NCBI GenBank assembly: GCA_039033995.1
Contig: JBCCBP010000001.1
Coordinates: 253,691 to 317,690 of the forward strand
Length of the DNA: 64,000 nucleotides
Source: CALBPI01 sp039033995
GTDB lineage: Bacteria > Pseudomonadota > Gammaproteobacteria > Steroidobacterales > Woeseiaceae
Direction: 5' to 3'
The stretch's first letter is position 1; the number at the start of each line of letters is the position of its first letter. Under the pieces are notes generated by a model, which saw nothing but the letters and a program-made list of their open reading frames with translations, was not told where the DNA came from and ran no database searches. This document shows positions 46,468 through 55,662 of this stretch, one piece after another. Both the position numbers and the translations under genes were made by a program.

Positions 46468-49400
46468 CTACGGCGCGATGAAGTGAGTGGCACCGTACTC
46501 GAAAATCTGATCGTAGTACCAGATCACAATAGCATTACCGGCGCTATCCATGCCGATATGCGGTTCGATGGCTGGAGCATTGACGTCATCGTCATCAATC
46601 TGCTCAGGTGGCGTCCATTCACCGGTGTCGATCTCAAATCGACTCGCGCGAATGCGCGAATCGAACTGACCGGTCTCAGCGATGTTCTGCGACCAGACCA
46701 CAATGGCGTTGCCGGCATCATCGCTAGCGATATCAAGACCACTGTCCAATGGATTGGCGCTGCCCGTGAGGTTCTCGAGCACAACGGGGGTTCCCCAGGT
46801 CTCGGTAACCGGGTCATAGCGATTCACATAGACATCGTAGACTGCCGACTGCGGCTCCTGGAACCACGCGATGAAAATTGTGCCATCGCCGGCTTGCGAA
46901 AACTTCGGCAACACCGCGTCTTCTGTCGCACTTGCCTGAATTGTGCCGGTCGTGGTCCAACTGAGTGATACAGGGTCGAACATCCACAACTCCACACGAT
47001 CGACGCCACCGGCTTCAGATTGCGTGGCGATAGCAAAGCGACCGTCACGCAATTTGCCCAGATACTCGTTGTTGCTGAATGGGAGTTCCGTCAAAAACGT
47101 AGGGCCCGTCCAACTGTCGGTGGCGCTGCTGTAGAAGTCGTAGTAGTTCCCTGTCAGACTGCTGTCGTTGAAGGCCTGAAACCAAAAGATCAGACGGTCA
47201 CCTGCGTCATTGATGACGACGGATGGCTCGCGCGCATCACCGGTGTCGTCGGACTCCGCCAAAGTCGCGCCCTCCCAATCGCCTGTCGTCGAGGACCACT
47301 GGTTACGCAGAATATCTCGCGGGTCGCTGTTGTTGCCATTAGATTCGAACGCGAGTGTCGCGTCACCTCCGCTGTTACTGTCCAGAGCCACGAAAAAACC
47401 CTGTTCGTTGGCGACGGACTGCAGCACCCAGTTTTGAGTTGAATCGTAGAGTGCGCTTTGCACATCGACTCTCGTTGGCCAGCTCGCGAGGATCCGGTCG
47501 TTATCGAGCATTGTGATTCTCGGGTCGAGCGCGAAACCGATGCTCGTGCTGCCGCCAGTCGGCTCGGGCGCAAGCCATGCACCGCCCGAAAACCGGGCGA
47601 CGAGTATCGGATTGGTGAATGTCGCAGGATCTGTCGCGCCAACTAATACAGCCGCGCCGTTGCCGTCCGGATGCATCGCGACACTGTGATAATCGAAGCG
47701 CCCGCCGAGCGTCGTCGGCGCCTGCCAGCCGGGTGTGCCGTCATCGTTGACGATAGTGCCGGTGGCCACATTGCGCTGTACGACCGCATTGGTCGATACA
47801 TTGCTCAGTGTCATCGTATAGGTCTCGTCGGGCTCGTTGTTAGTATCGGCGATGATTGCAACCACAATCTCGGCACTGGATTCGCCGGCCAGAATTTGGC
47901 TCGCGCCCGTGTTTGACACATAGTCTTCGCCCGCGATCGCTGAATCGTCGGTGGTTGCAAATTCGAAGCTCACCGCATTTTCGGCTGGCATGTCGAGCGA
48001 TACGACAAAGCGCTGCTCGGTATCCGTGTCATCGCCTTCCTGACCGCTGGCGTCCGCCAGGCTCAGCCGAACGAGGGGTTCGTCGGTCAGGATGACACCG
48101 ATACCCAGGACTCGGTCCAGCGACGCTTCACCGGTCAGGTTGCTCAAACGGAGCCGCAGCGTTTCATCGTCTTCCGAGAACGTATCGCCGATCACCTCAA
48201 CGCTAGCATTTGCGACGAGCGAACCGGCTGGGATCGAGATTTGTCCATCGACGGCGACATAGTCAACGCCCGCCAAGGCAGAGCCATCCTCAGTCGCGAA
48301 ATCGATAGTGATGTCGGTTGCGGATGGCCCATCGAGCGTAATGATGAAGGTGAGGTCGCGGGTACCGCTGTCGCCTTCGACAATCTCTGCATCGCTCACG
48401 CTCAGTCGGGGCAGCGGATCGGTAGCGTCGCTGTCGTTATCGGCAATCGTGCCTAGTACCGTCGTGGCGGGAAGCACAACAGCGCTACTGAGATTGGTTA
48501 CTGTGAGGGAGAATGATTCGTCCGGCTCCTCATCCGTGTCGTTCAGAATGGTTACCGGCAGCAAAGCGGATTGATCGCCTGCGGGGATACTGATCCGCGT
48601 AGCCACGTCTGTGTAATCGACCCCTGCAGTGGCGGATACGGCCGCCGTTGCGACGTCGAACGAAAAGTCCTCCGACAACGGTTCTGTGAGCAAAAACAGG
48701 AACTGCATGGCAGTTGTGCCCGTGTCGCCTTCGGTGATACCGGCGGGTTGCAACAGGAGTGAAGGTTCCAGGTTCTGGCCGTCATTGTCGATGATCGTTG
48801 CAAGCGCCAGACTCTGGTCGATGATCGCGGCGCCGTCGACTTCTGTCAGTGTAACCAGCATGACCTCGACCGGCTCGGGTAGCGTGTCGCCGATCACCTC
48901 CAATGCAACCGTTGCACTCGTGTCCCCGGCAGCAATCACAATGCTGGCATTGGCAGCGACGTAGTCTTCGCCCGCCGTTGCGGTCACATCTTCCGTGACG
49001 TAAGAGACGATCACGTCTTCAGGCGATGGCGAATCCAGCGAGATTGGCAGCGCCAGCGTGCGACTATTCGCATCGCTTTCTGTAATACCGCCGGGCCCGA
49101 TCGACACCTTGGCGAAGTCGTCATTGATGATTAGGCCAGTGGCTTCGTCAACCGCGATGCGGGCGTTTGGCGATGGGTTGAGCAAGTTCACAACAAATTG
49201 CTCATCGGCCTCAATATCGGTGTCGCCGATGATCGTGATGTCGACACTAGCGCTGACTTCACCGGCATCCAGTTGCAGTGATCCCGTTACTGCGGTGTAG
49301 TCACTGCCGGTTTGAGCTGCGGCATCGGAAGCTGCGTAGTCGACCGTAACAGCATCGATTCCTGGTCGATCCAGCGAGATCGTGAAGCGCATTGCTGTGA

Positions 49401-49902
49401 CACCGGTGTCGCCTTCGGGTTGCGAAACGGATTCGATGCTTAGTAGCGAGAAGTCATCGTTAACGATCGTTCCCTCGCCGACGTCGTCGGCAAGAGTTGC
49501 GTTTTGTGGGTTGCTGAGTTGGACGCGCAGTCGCTCATCCCGCTCAATGGTCGTGTCACCCGTCACGGGGATATCGATACTGGCGGATGTCGCGCCTGCA
49601 GAAAAACGCAGCGTGCCTGAGGTCGGTGTGTAGTCGCTGGCGTCGGCCTCGGTGTCTTCTGTGGTGAAGTCGACGCTGACCTCATTGGTCGTGGCAGCGC
49701 TTAGCGACACCGCAAACTCCAGAGTCGCTGTACCACTATCACCTTCAGTGAGTGTCGTATCGGCGATCGATAGCGTCGGCACGGCGACTCCGCCGCCATT
49801 ACCACTGTCATCCGGCGCGTCACCGCCGCCGCCACCACCGCCACAAGCGGTGAGTAGGCAAATCGTAAGCAGGATCGTCAACGGGGAATGGGTCGTTTTC
49901 AT
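46468..49902 (-). CDS. Large Calx-beta repeat lipoprotein
   Basis: 1144 residues. Lipobox LLTAC (Cys20) and a run of seven glycines are followed by six Calx-beta repeats of ~105-120 residues (each with TEGDSGT at the start, VDFATEDGSALAGVDYV in the middle and GTIVNDD at the end) to about residue 735. The remaining ~400 residues have repeated blades (GNGAAVLVGATD, ATLAFESNGN, DGTIFIAWFQEP, NAIVVWSQN, NAIVIWYYD) like a beta-propeller. Calx-beta domains bind Ca2+ through Asp-rich loops. Likely a surface or periplasmic adhesion protein. It is directly upstream of the sigma-kinase pair. Confidence 0.85.
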   Translation of the reverse strand: MKTTHSPLTILLTICLLTACGGGGGGGDAPDDSGNGGGVAVPTLSIADTTLTEGDSGTATLEFAVSLSAATTNEVSVDFTTEDTEADASDYTPTSGTLRFSAGATSASIDIPVTGDTTIERDERLRVQLSNPQNATLADDVGEGTIVNDDFSLLSIESVSQPEGDTGVTAMRFTISLDRPGIDAVTVDYAASDAAAQTGSDYTAVTGSLQLDAGEVSASVDITIIGDTDIEADEQFVVNLLNPSPNARIAVDEATGLIINDDFAKVSIGPGGITESDANSRTLALPISLDSPSPEDVIVSYVTEDVTATAGEDYVAANASIVIAAGDTSATVALEVIGDTLPEPVEVMLVTLTEVDGAAIIDQSLALATIIDNDGQNLEPSLLLQPAGITEGDTGTTAMQFLFLLTEPLSEDFSFDVATAAVSATAGVDYTDVATRISIPAGDQSALLPVTILNDTDEEPDESFSLTVTNLSSAVVLPATTVLGTIADNDSDATDPLPRLSVSDAEIVEGDSGTRDLTFIITLDGPSATDITIDFATEDGSALAGVDYVAVDGQISIPAGSLVANASVEVIGDTFSEDDETLRLRLSNLTGEASLDRVLGIGVILTDEPLVRLSLADASGQEGDDTDTEQRFVVSLDMPAENAVSFEFATTDDSAIAGEDYVSNTGASQILAGESSAEIVVAIIADTNNEPDETYTMTLSNVSTNAVVQRNVATGTIVNDDGTPGWQAPTTLGGRFDYHSVAMHPDGNGAAVLVGATDPATFTNPILVARFSGGAWLAPEPTGGSTSIGFALDPRITMLDNDRILASWPTRVDVQSALYDSTQNWVLQSVANEQGFFVALDSNSGGDATLAFESNGNNSDPRDILRNQWSSTTGDWEGATLAESDDTGDAREPSVVINDAGDRLIFWFQAFNDSSLTGNYYDFYSSATDSWTGPTFLTELPFSNNEYLGKLRDGRFAIATQSEAGGVDRVELWMFDPVSLSWTTTGTIQASATEDAVLPKFSQAGDGTIFIAWFQEPQSAVYDVYVNRYDPVTETWGTPVVLENLTGSANPLDSGLDIASDDAGNAIVVWSQNIAETGQFDSRIRASRFEIDTGEWTPPEQIDDDDVNAPAIEPHIGMDSAGNAIVIWYYDQIFEYGATHFIAP

Positions 49903-50046
49903 AATGGTTGCTCTTGAGAGGTGTTTATCTCTGTCAACCGGATTCAGTGATAAATTGGCTCATCGCGCGGCAAGAAAATTCCTGCGATCTCTGCGTGCGG
50001 GGTCTTTTGACGCTACACTTCAGGCCTAGGAATCGTCTGGGGGAGT

Positions 50047-50541
50047 ATGCTGATGAGGGTATTGCGGCACTGGCCATTGATTGTGATCGGCCTTGGGATT
50101 TGTGGTTGTGCACAGACGCAAACCGAAGCGACCGCCGACTTGACCGGCGATGATACGCCTGCGCCACCAGCGATCACGCTCGGCGACGGTAAGGCGAACT
50201 GGATCAAGATCGCCGATGTGCGTCGCAACGGCGCCGAGTTGATTGTGCCGGAGGTTCTAATCGATGCTGACGGTTGGCTGGTGATCCACCGTTTCAAGGA
50301 TGGTAAGCCATACGGCAAGGACTATCTGGCCGCCACCTTCGTCAATCGCGGTACCAATCTCGACGTGCCGATCACTTTGCCTGAGGCGCCTGCGCCCGGT
50401 ACACCGATGCTGATCATGTTGCATTCCGATGTGAATCAGGATGGCCAGTTTGATTTTGTGTTTGTCGACGAGCAAAACGTGCTCGACAAAGCGGTGTTCG
50501 AAGGCAGCACGATGGTCGCGAAAATCTTTCAGGCACCGTGA
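50047..50541 (+). CDS. Small lipoprotein, DUF7282-like
   Basis: 164 residues; lipobox GICGC (Cys21). After an acidic linker comes one beta-rich domain: ADVRRNGAELIVPEVLIDADGWLVIHRF, then DVPITLPEAPAPGTPMLIMLHSDVNQDGQFDF, which resembles DUF7282 domains of exported proteins. The DVNQDGQFD loop could bind Ca2+. It is convergent with ilvY with a 7-base gap. Function unknown. Confidence 0.6.
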   Translation: MLMRVLRHWPLIVIGLGICGCAQTQTEATADLTGDDTPAPPAITLGDGKANWIKIADVRRNGAELIVPEVLIDADGWLVIHRFKDGKPYGKDYLAATFVNRGTNLDVPITLPEAPAPGTPMLIMLHSDVNQDGQFDFVFVDEQNVLDKAVFEGSTMVAKIFQAP

Positions 50542-50548
50542 GTCCGGG

Positions 50549-51430
50549 TTAACCGGCGAGATCCCAGAGGGCGCGGACCAGCCGATTGTGCAGCTCGCGC
50601 TCGCGCGTGAACAAGCCAACTTCCAGTGGTTTTGGTGGATGCGGTATCGGTAGCCGCAGGACTTTGTCGGCCAGCGGGCTGTTATCGAGCACGATACGTG
50701 GCACCAGCCCGACACTATCTCCGAGACTGACCATCGTCACGATGGCCTCATTGCCGGCGACCTGATGGGTGATGCGTGGCACAACCTTGCGTTTGCGAAA
50801 CCACGTCAGCGCGTGATCGCGTGCGACACCGCGCTCAGGCAGGATCAGCGGCTGGGTTTGCCAGTCAATGCGCGTCGGGTGTTCGGATATCGCGTGCTGC
50901 GCCAGCGTACTGTTTCGAGCGGCGATAAAGGTCAGCTCAGTCGTCGCGATGCTTTTGAATTGCAATGCCTTAGGCAGACGCGTGGGTTTTGCGCCAAGGC
51001 TGACGTGTGCGCCGCCGGATTGTACGCGCGTGATCGCGGCCTCCGGATCACCTGTCTGCAAGTTGATCTCAATGCCGGGATGTCGGTCGCGCAACTTGGC
51101 TAGCAGCGCAAACAAAAAGCTGTGACTGGCAGTGACCGAGCCGTAAAGCGTGAGTTGACCGCTCAGGTGGCTGGCATCCTGAATCAATACCTGTTGCAGC
51201 TGTTCCCAGCGCGCTATCGCCTCCCGTGCATAGTCGCGAAAACGCATCCCGGCAGAGGTCAGCGCCACTTTGCGCTTGTCGCGTACAAACAACGGGCAAC
51301 CGACGGTTTCTTCCAGTCGCAGAATGGCACGACTCAGCGTCGACGCACTGACGTGGCTCGCAGCAGCAGCGCGTCCGAAGTGTAGGGTTTCTGACAACGT
51401 CAGGAATTGTTGCAGGGCTCGCACGTCCAT
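50549..51430 (-). CDS. ilvY: LysR-type activator IlvY
   Basis: 293 residues starting MDVRALQQFLTLSETLHFGRAAAASHVSASTLSRAILRLEE, the IlvY form of the LysR winged helix, with GSVTASHSFLFALL at the start of the inducer domain and the closing GLFTRERELHNRLVRALWDLAG. In relatives IlvY activates ilvC in response to acetohydroxy acids. It is divergent from ilvC with an inverted-repeat operator between them. ATG 51430 was chosen over an upstream start at 51460 that runs through the operator. Confidence 0.93.
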   Translation of the reverse strand: MDVRALQQFLTLSETLHFGRAAAASHVSASTLSRAILRLEETVGCPLFVRDKRKVALTSAGMRFRDYAREAIARWEQLQQVLIQDASHLSGQLTLYGSVTASHSFLFALLAKLRDRHPGIEINLQTGDPEAAITRVQSGGAHVSLGAKPTRLPKALQFKSIATTELTFIAARNSTLAQHAISEHPTRIDWQTQPLILPERGVARDHALTWFRKRKVVPRITHQVAGNEAIVTMVSLGDSVGLVPRIVLDNSPLADKVLRLPIPHPPKPLEVGLFTRERELHNRLVRALWDLAG

Positions 51431-51441
51431 ATACCTATTAT

Positions 51442-51485
51442 TGCGTATAATGAAATACAAAAACGTATTTATTTCAATTTACGCA
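51442..51485. promoter_or_regulatory. IlvY operator: long imperfect inverted repeat
   Basis: TGCGTATAATGAAATA (51442-51457) matches the reverse complement of 51470-51485 (TGCGTAAATTGAAATA) at 14 of 16 positions, between divergent ilvY and ilvC. The TGCAA/TTGC-rich design agrees with tandem LysR-type sites of the ilvYC promoter in enteric bacteria. Confidence 0.75.
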
Positions 51486-51547
51486 CCATAAGCTTTGCCC
51501 TAAGCTGCTCGCCTTTGATTGTTTCCAGCACCGCGAGGAGAAACTGC

Positions 51548-52564
51548 GTGCAAATTTACTACGACAAGGATTGCGATCTGTCGCTGATCCAGAACAAGAA
51601 AGTCACCATCGTCGGCTATGGCTCGCAAGGCCATGCACACGCGCTGAATCTGAAGGACAGCGGTGTCGATGTCACGGTCGGTTTGCGGGCTGGCTCAAGT
51701 TCGGTCGCCAAGGCTGAAAAGGCCGGACTGAAGGTTGCCGAAGTCCCGCAAGCGGTCGCCAGCGCGGACCTTGTCATGATGCTGACGCCGGACGAATTTC
51801 AGGCGTCGCTGTACCGCGATAGCATCGAGCCGAATTTAAAGCAGGGCGCTACACTCGCATTCGCGCATGGTTTCGCGATCCACTACAACCAGATCGTGCC
51901 ACGCAGTGATCTTGATGTGGTGATGATTGCGCCGAAAGCACCCGGTCATACGGTGCGTAGCGAGTTTGTGAAAGGCGCCGGGATTCCGGACCTTGTCGCT
52001 ATTGCGCAAGACGCCACTGGTAACGCCAAAGCGCTTGCGCTGTCGTATGCGAGTGGTATCGGTGGCGGTCGTACGGCGATCATCGAAACGTCGTTCAAGG
52101 ACGAGACCGAGACTGACTTGTTCGGTGAGCAGGCGGTGTTGTGCGGCGGATGCGTGGAGCTCGTCAAGGCGGGGTTCGATACACTGGTCGAAGCCGGTTA
52201 TGCCCCGGAGCTCGCCTACTTTGAGTGTCTGCATGAGCTCAAGCTGATTGTCGATCTGATGTTCGAAGGCGGGATTGCGAATATGAATTATTCGATCTCG
52301 AACAACGCTGAGTACGGCGAGTACGTGACCGGTCCACGCGTGATTAATGATGAGTCGCGCGCTGCCATGCGACAGGCGCTGAAGGACATTCAAACCGGTG
52401 AGTATGCCAAGCAGTTCATCGCCGAGGGCGCGATGAATTACCCGTCGATGACGGCGAATCGCAGGCTGAATGCAGCACACCTCATCGAGACGACGGGCGG
52501 TCGTTTACGTGACATGATGCCGTGGATTACGGCCAACAAGCTGGTCGATAAAGACGTCAACTAA
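51548..52564 (+). CDS. ilvC: Ketol-acid reductoisomerase, class I
   Basis: 338 residues, the normal short (class I) length. Converts acetohydroxy acids to dihydroxy acids in valine/isoleucine synthesis, using NADPH and Mg2+. The nucleotide site is GYGSQGHAHALN (from 23), with MIAPKAPGHTVRSEF, the metal-binding EETDLFGEQAVLCGG-type motif (here ETETDLFGEQAVLCGG) and YFECLHELKLIVDL. The start is GTG 51548 with GAGGAG seven bases upstream; ATG options further up lie in the operator. A terminator follows at 52587. Confidence 0.97.
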   Translation: MQIYYDKDCDLSLIQNKKVTIVGYGSQGHAHALNLKDSGVDVTVGLRAGSSSVAKAEKAGLKVAEVPQAVASADLVMMLTPDEFQASLYRDSIEPNLKQGATLAFAHGFAIHYNQIVPRSDLDVVMIAPKAPGHTVRSEFVKGAGIPDLVAIAQDATGNAKALALSYASGIGGGRTAIIETSFKDETETDLFGEQAVLCGGCVELVKAGFDTLVEAGYAPELAYFECLHELKLIVDLMFEGGIANMNYSISNNAEYGEYVTGPRVINDESRAAMRQALKDIQTGEYAKQFIAEGAMNYPSMTANRRLNAAHLIETTGGRLRDMMPWITANKLVDKDVN

Positions 52565-52586
52565 TTGCTCGTTCGTTGATACCTCG

Positions 52587-52614
52587 ACGGCCGCCTAGCG
52601 CGGCCGTTTTTTTT
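52587..52614 (+). terminator. Rho-independent terminator of ilvC
   Basis: ACGGCCGC and GCGGCCGT form a perfect 8-bp stem around CTAGC, followed by eight Ts (52607-52614), 23 bases after the ilvC stop. Confidence 0.9.
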
Positions 52615-52693
52615 GGTTGCACAAGGCCGTGGCGAACAACCGGGATCTTTTCTCGGTAGACTCTGACGTACCAAAGCAAAGACTGGCGGATCG

Positions 52694-53959
52694 ATGGAAG
52701 CGTTACTGATTATTTTCGGGGAAATGTTGTTCGCCTTGCTCGCTCCGTTATTCATCATCGTGTTCGATGTGCTGGCTGCCATCGCCGCAACGCTGTTTGG
52801 CTGGTTGTCGCCCGCAGCTAGTTCGATCAGTGTCAGTCGGCGCACTGCGCGTCGTATCGGCGTTGTGCTGGGTGGTGTCGCTGCGGTACTAGTCGCCACC
52901 GTGTTTGTTATCAACACGTTCTTCTTCGATCAGGCCGCGCGCTTCGCACTCAATCGTATCGAGGCACGCACGGCGATTCAGATCGATTGCGAGTCGATCG
53001 AGGGTTCGCTGATCTCGGGTGCGCTTTCGGCAATCGACTGTGACATTCGTCGCAGCACGCACCCTCGAACAACGTTTGCGTTTCAACTGAATCGTATGGC
53101 GGTCGACGTTGATATGACTTCGTTGATCGGCAATGTCCGAGTCAATTCGGCAACGGTGAGCGGTGTGTCCGGCTGGTTACAGCGCCTGCCGCCGGAAGCG
53201 TCTGAGGATGAGCCCACGAAGGCGTTCCGGCCACGACGTGTTTTTGTCATCGATCAGCTCGATGTCGACACGGTCGACGTGACCACCATCGGCGTCAACA
53301 AGGACGGTCGGCCATTCGATCTGGACGTGCAGCTCGAGCAGTGGCAGAGCGCCCCTTTCCGCTCGGATGTAGCGTGGTTCGACATGCTGTTTCGATCGCG
53401 GCTGAACGGTACGCTGGCAGGTGCACCGTTACAGATTGAGACGCAGGAGCAGCAGGGCGGTCGCGTAACGCGGTGGCGTGCGTCCGGGTTGCCGATCGCA
53501 GAGCTCGGTGCGGTCACCGGCGGTGCGCTGTCGTGGTTCAGCGCCGGCACCGTCGATATCGAGGTCTATGATGAGTGGTCACTGGATGACGGGACGGACA
53601 TTGAGATGGACTGGCGATTGGAGCTTAGCGATGTCGAGATCGATGCACCAACCGGTACCAGCCTGCTGCGTCGCGCCGCAACAAAACCTTTGCGCGCGTT
53701 CATTAGTCGCTTCAGCGACAAAGTGCCATTTACGTTCAGGATGGTGCTCAACGAAAACCAGTTTGAGTTCCAGTCATCGCTGGCCGGTACGGGTTTCTGG
53801 GATAGCGTCGGTGAGTATGTTGATCGTCTGCTGGCTAAAGCCGGCGTCGAAATAGAAAGTGATACGCCAACCGGTACGATCCTGCGTGATTCGGCGATCG
53901 GCGTTTTGGATCGTGTACGCAAGCGACGCAATCCGGATGAAGAGCAGACGAATGACTAA
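52694..53959 (+). CDS. Membrane-anchored periplasmic protein, AsmA-like in appearance
   Basis: 421 residues. A hydrophobic region at 1-37 and a second helix at ~57-78 anchor it; the remainder is beta-rich and periplasmic, with FALNRIEARTAIQIDCESIEGSLISGALSAIDCDIRR after the helix, a start resembling AsmA/TamB-type proteins. No family could be fixed. The end overlaps the 5'-nucleotidase start by eight bases, so the two are co-translated. Confidence 0.55.
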   Translation: MEALLIIFGEMLFALLAPLFIIVFDVLAAIAATLFGWLSPAASSISVSRRTARRIGVVLGGVAAVLVATVFVINTFFFDQAARFALNRIEARTAIQIDCESIEGSLISGALSAIDCDIRRSTHPRTTFAFQLNRMAVDVDMTSLIGNVRVNSATVSGVSGWLQRLPPEASEDEPTKAFRPRRVFVIDQLDVDTVDVTTIGVNKDGRPFDLDVQLEQWQSAPFRSDVAWFDMLFRSRLNGTLAGAPLQIETQEQQGGRVTRWRASGLPIAELGAVTGGALSWFSAGTVDIEVYDEWSLDDGTDIEMDWRLELSDVEIDAPTGTSLLRRAATKPLRAFISRFSDKVPFTFRMVLNENQFEFQSSLAGTGFWDSVGEYVDRLLAKAGVEIESDTPTGTILRDSAIGVLDRVRKRRNPDEEQTND

Positions 53960-55544
53960 GCCAATATTATCGACACGCCCGACAATCCGTCGTTATCTAT
54001 GGATATTGACGGTCGTTGCACTAGCGGCCTGTCAAACCCGGCCGCCGATCGAGTCCAGCAGCGACACGCGGCGCCTGACGCTATTGTTCACCAACGATGT
54101 CGAGAGCGCGTATGACCCGATTCCCGCGTTCTGGCTGGATGATATCGATACGATCGGCGGGATTGCCGAGCTCGCGGCGTTGATCGAGCAAAAACGCGCG
54201 ACGGAGCCGGCGGTCTTTCTGTTCGACTCGGGCGATATCTTCACCGGCGCGCTGGCTAAGCTGACGCAGGGTGCATTAGCCTTCGAACTGATGGCGACGA
54301 TGGGCTATGACGCGATGGCTATCGGTAATCACGAGTTCGAGTATGGTGTTGATGTGCTGGCATGGCAGAAGAACCGGGCGCCGTTTCCGGTGCTCGGCGC
54401 CAATATGTTCTACGCCGGTACCAATCATCCATTCGCTCAGGCGCATACGATTATTGAACGTGACGGGATTCGCGTCGGTGTCATCGGCATCATGGGACAG
54501 GATGCGCGCTCGGCGATCATCCCCTCGTATATCGCACCGCTGGATATCGCTGATCCGGTCGCGGCCGTACAGCGATCCGTGGATGAGATCCGCGACGATG
54601 TCGACATCGTTGTGCTGCTGACGCATCAGGGCAAGACCGCGCCGATGCAGACGGATGCCGAAAGTGATCCGAGACTACAACGCGATATCAACGCGGATAT
54701 CAGGCTGGCCGGCGCGGTCACAGGTGTCGATGTGTTGCTGGCGGGGCATGCGGATGCCGGCACACCGGACCCTGTCGTGCACCCGGACACGGGCACTTTA
54801 ATCATGCAGACTTATGGACAAGGGACACACCTCGGGTTTCTGCAGCTCGATATCGACGCAGCGGGTCATATCGTTGGCCAGGATGGCAGGCTGCTGCCGG
54901 TGCTGTCCGACCAGCTCGCCCCGGCGCCAGCCGTAGCGGCCAAACTCGCCGACTATCGCGCTCGATTTCCGCAACTGCGCGAACGCGTTGGCAATACGGC
55001 CGGACCCATGGTGCGACGCTACATTCAGGAGTCGACGATCGGGCATTTTTTCGCGGATGTGTTTCGCTCGGTCAGCGGAGCGGATATCGGGTTCGTGCAC
55101 TCCGGCAGCCTGCGCAAGGACTTGCCTGCTGGTGATCTGCTCCGTGTCGATGTGCTCGATGCGTATCCGTTTGTCGATGATGTCGACGTCAAACGTCTAA
55201 CCGGCACTCAGATTATTGAGTTGCTCGAACAATCGTTTTCGCTCGAGCGTGGTCTGCTACAAGTTTCTGGGCTGCGTATCCGTTACGATCTCGCACAGCC
55301 CGTTGGTCAGCGCGTGCTGACTGTGGCCTATCAGGGTCGACCACTCGAAGCGGAGCGGCGGTATACCGTGGCAGCACCGAGCTTCCTCGCTGAAGGCGGG
55401 GACTTATACACGACCTTCAGTGAGGTGCCGCTGGCAAGCACGCACGGCAAGGTATCCGACGTGGTACTCGATTACTGTCGATCGCAGTCTGTGATTGCGG
55501 TACCCGATCTGGGTCGACAACTGCCCGCACGTCTTGTCCCCTGA
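53952..55544 (+). CDS. 5'-nucleotidase/metallophosphatase lipoprotein
   Basis: 530 residues; lipobox ALAAC (Cys27). N-terminal metallophosphoesterase domain: FTNDVES (47-49 TND), FDSGDIFTG, IGNHEFEYG, LLTHQG and LLAGHAD supply the two-metal site. C-terminal 5'-nucleotidase domain from ~375 with GFVHSGSLRKDLPAGDLL and the substrate-stacking region near YTVAAPSFLAEGGD. Hydrolyses nucleotides or related phosphodiesters in the periplasm. ATG 53952 overlaps the end of the preceding gene; the longer upstream frame lies within that gene. Confidence 0.88.
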   Translation: MTKPILSTRPTIRRYLWILTVVALAACQTRPPIESSSDTRRLTLLFTNDVESAYDPIPAFWLDDIDTIGGIAELAALIEQKRATEPAVFLFDSGDIFTGALAKLTQGALAFELMATMGYDAMAIGNHEFEYGVDVLAWQKNRAPFPVLGANMFYAGTNHPFAQAHTIIERDGIRVGVIGIMGQDARSAIIPSYIAPLDIADPVAAVQRSVDEIRDDVDIVVLLTHQGKTAPMQTDAESDPRLQRDINADIRLAGAVTGVDVLLAGHADAGTPDPVVHPDTGTLIMQTYGQGTHLGFLQLDIDAAGHIVGQDGRLLPVLSDQLAPAPAVAAKLADYRARFPQLRERVGNTAGPMVRRYIQESTIGHFFADVFRSVSGADIGFVHSGSLRKDLPAGDLLRVDVLDAYPFVDDVDVKRLTGTQIIELLEQSFSLERGLLQVSGLRIRYDLAQPVGQRVLTVAYQGRPLEAERRYTVAAPSFLAEGGDLYTTFSEVPLASTHGKVSDVVLDYCRSQSVIAVPDLGRQLPARLVP

Positions 55545-55662
55545 ATTGATGACAGGGGGCTGACAATCCATGGCGTCGCCGGAGACGTCACCAATTTACG
55601 TCTCACCGGCACGGATACCGCTTCGTATGCTCGCCTCACCTTTCCACACAACGGTGAGCACC

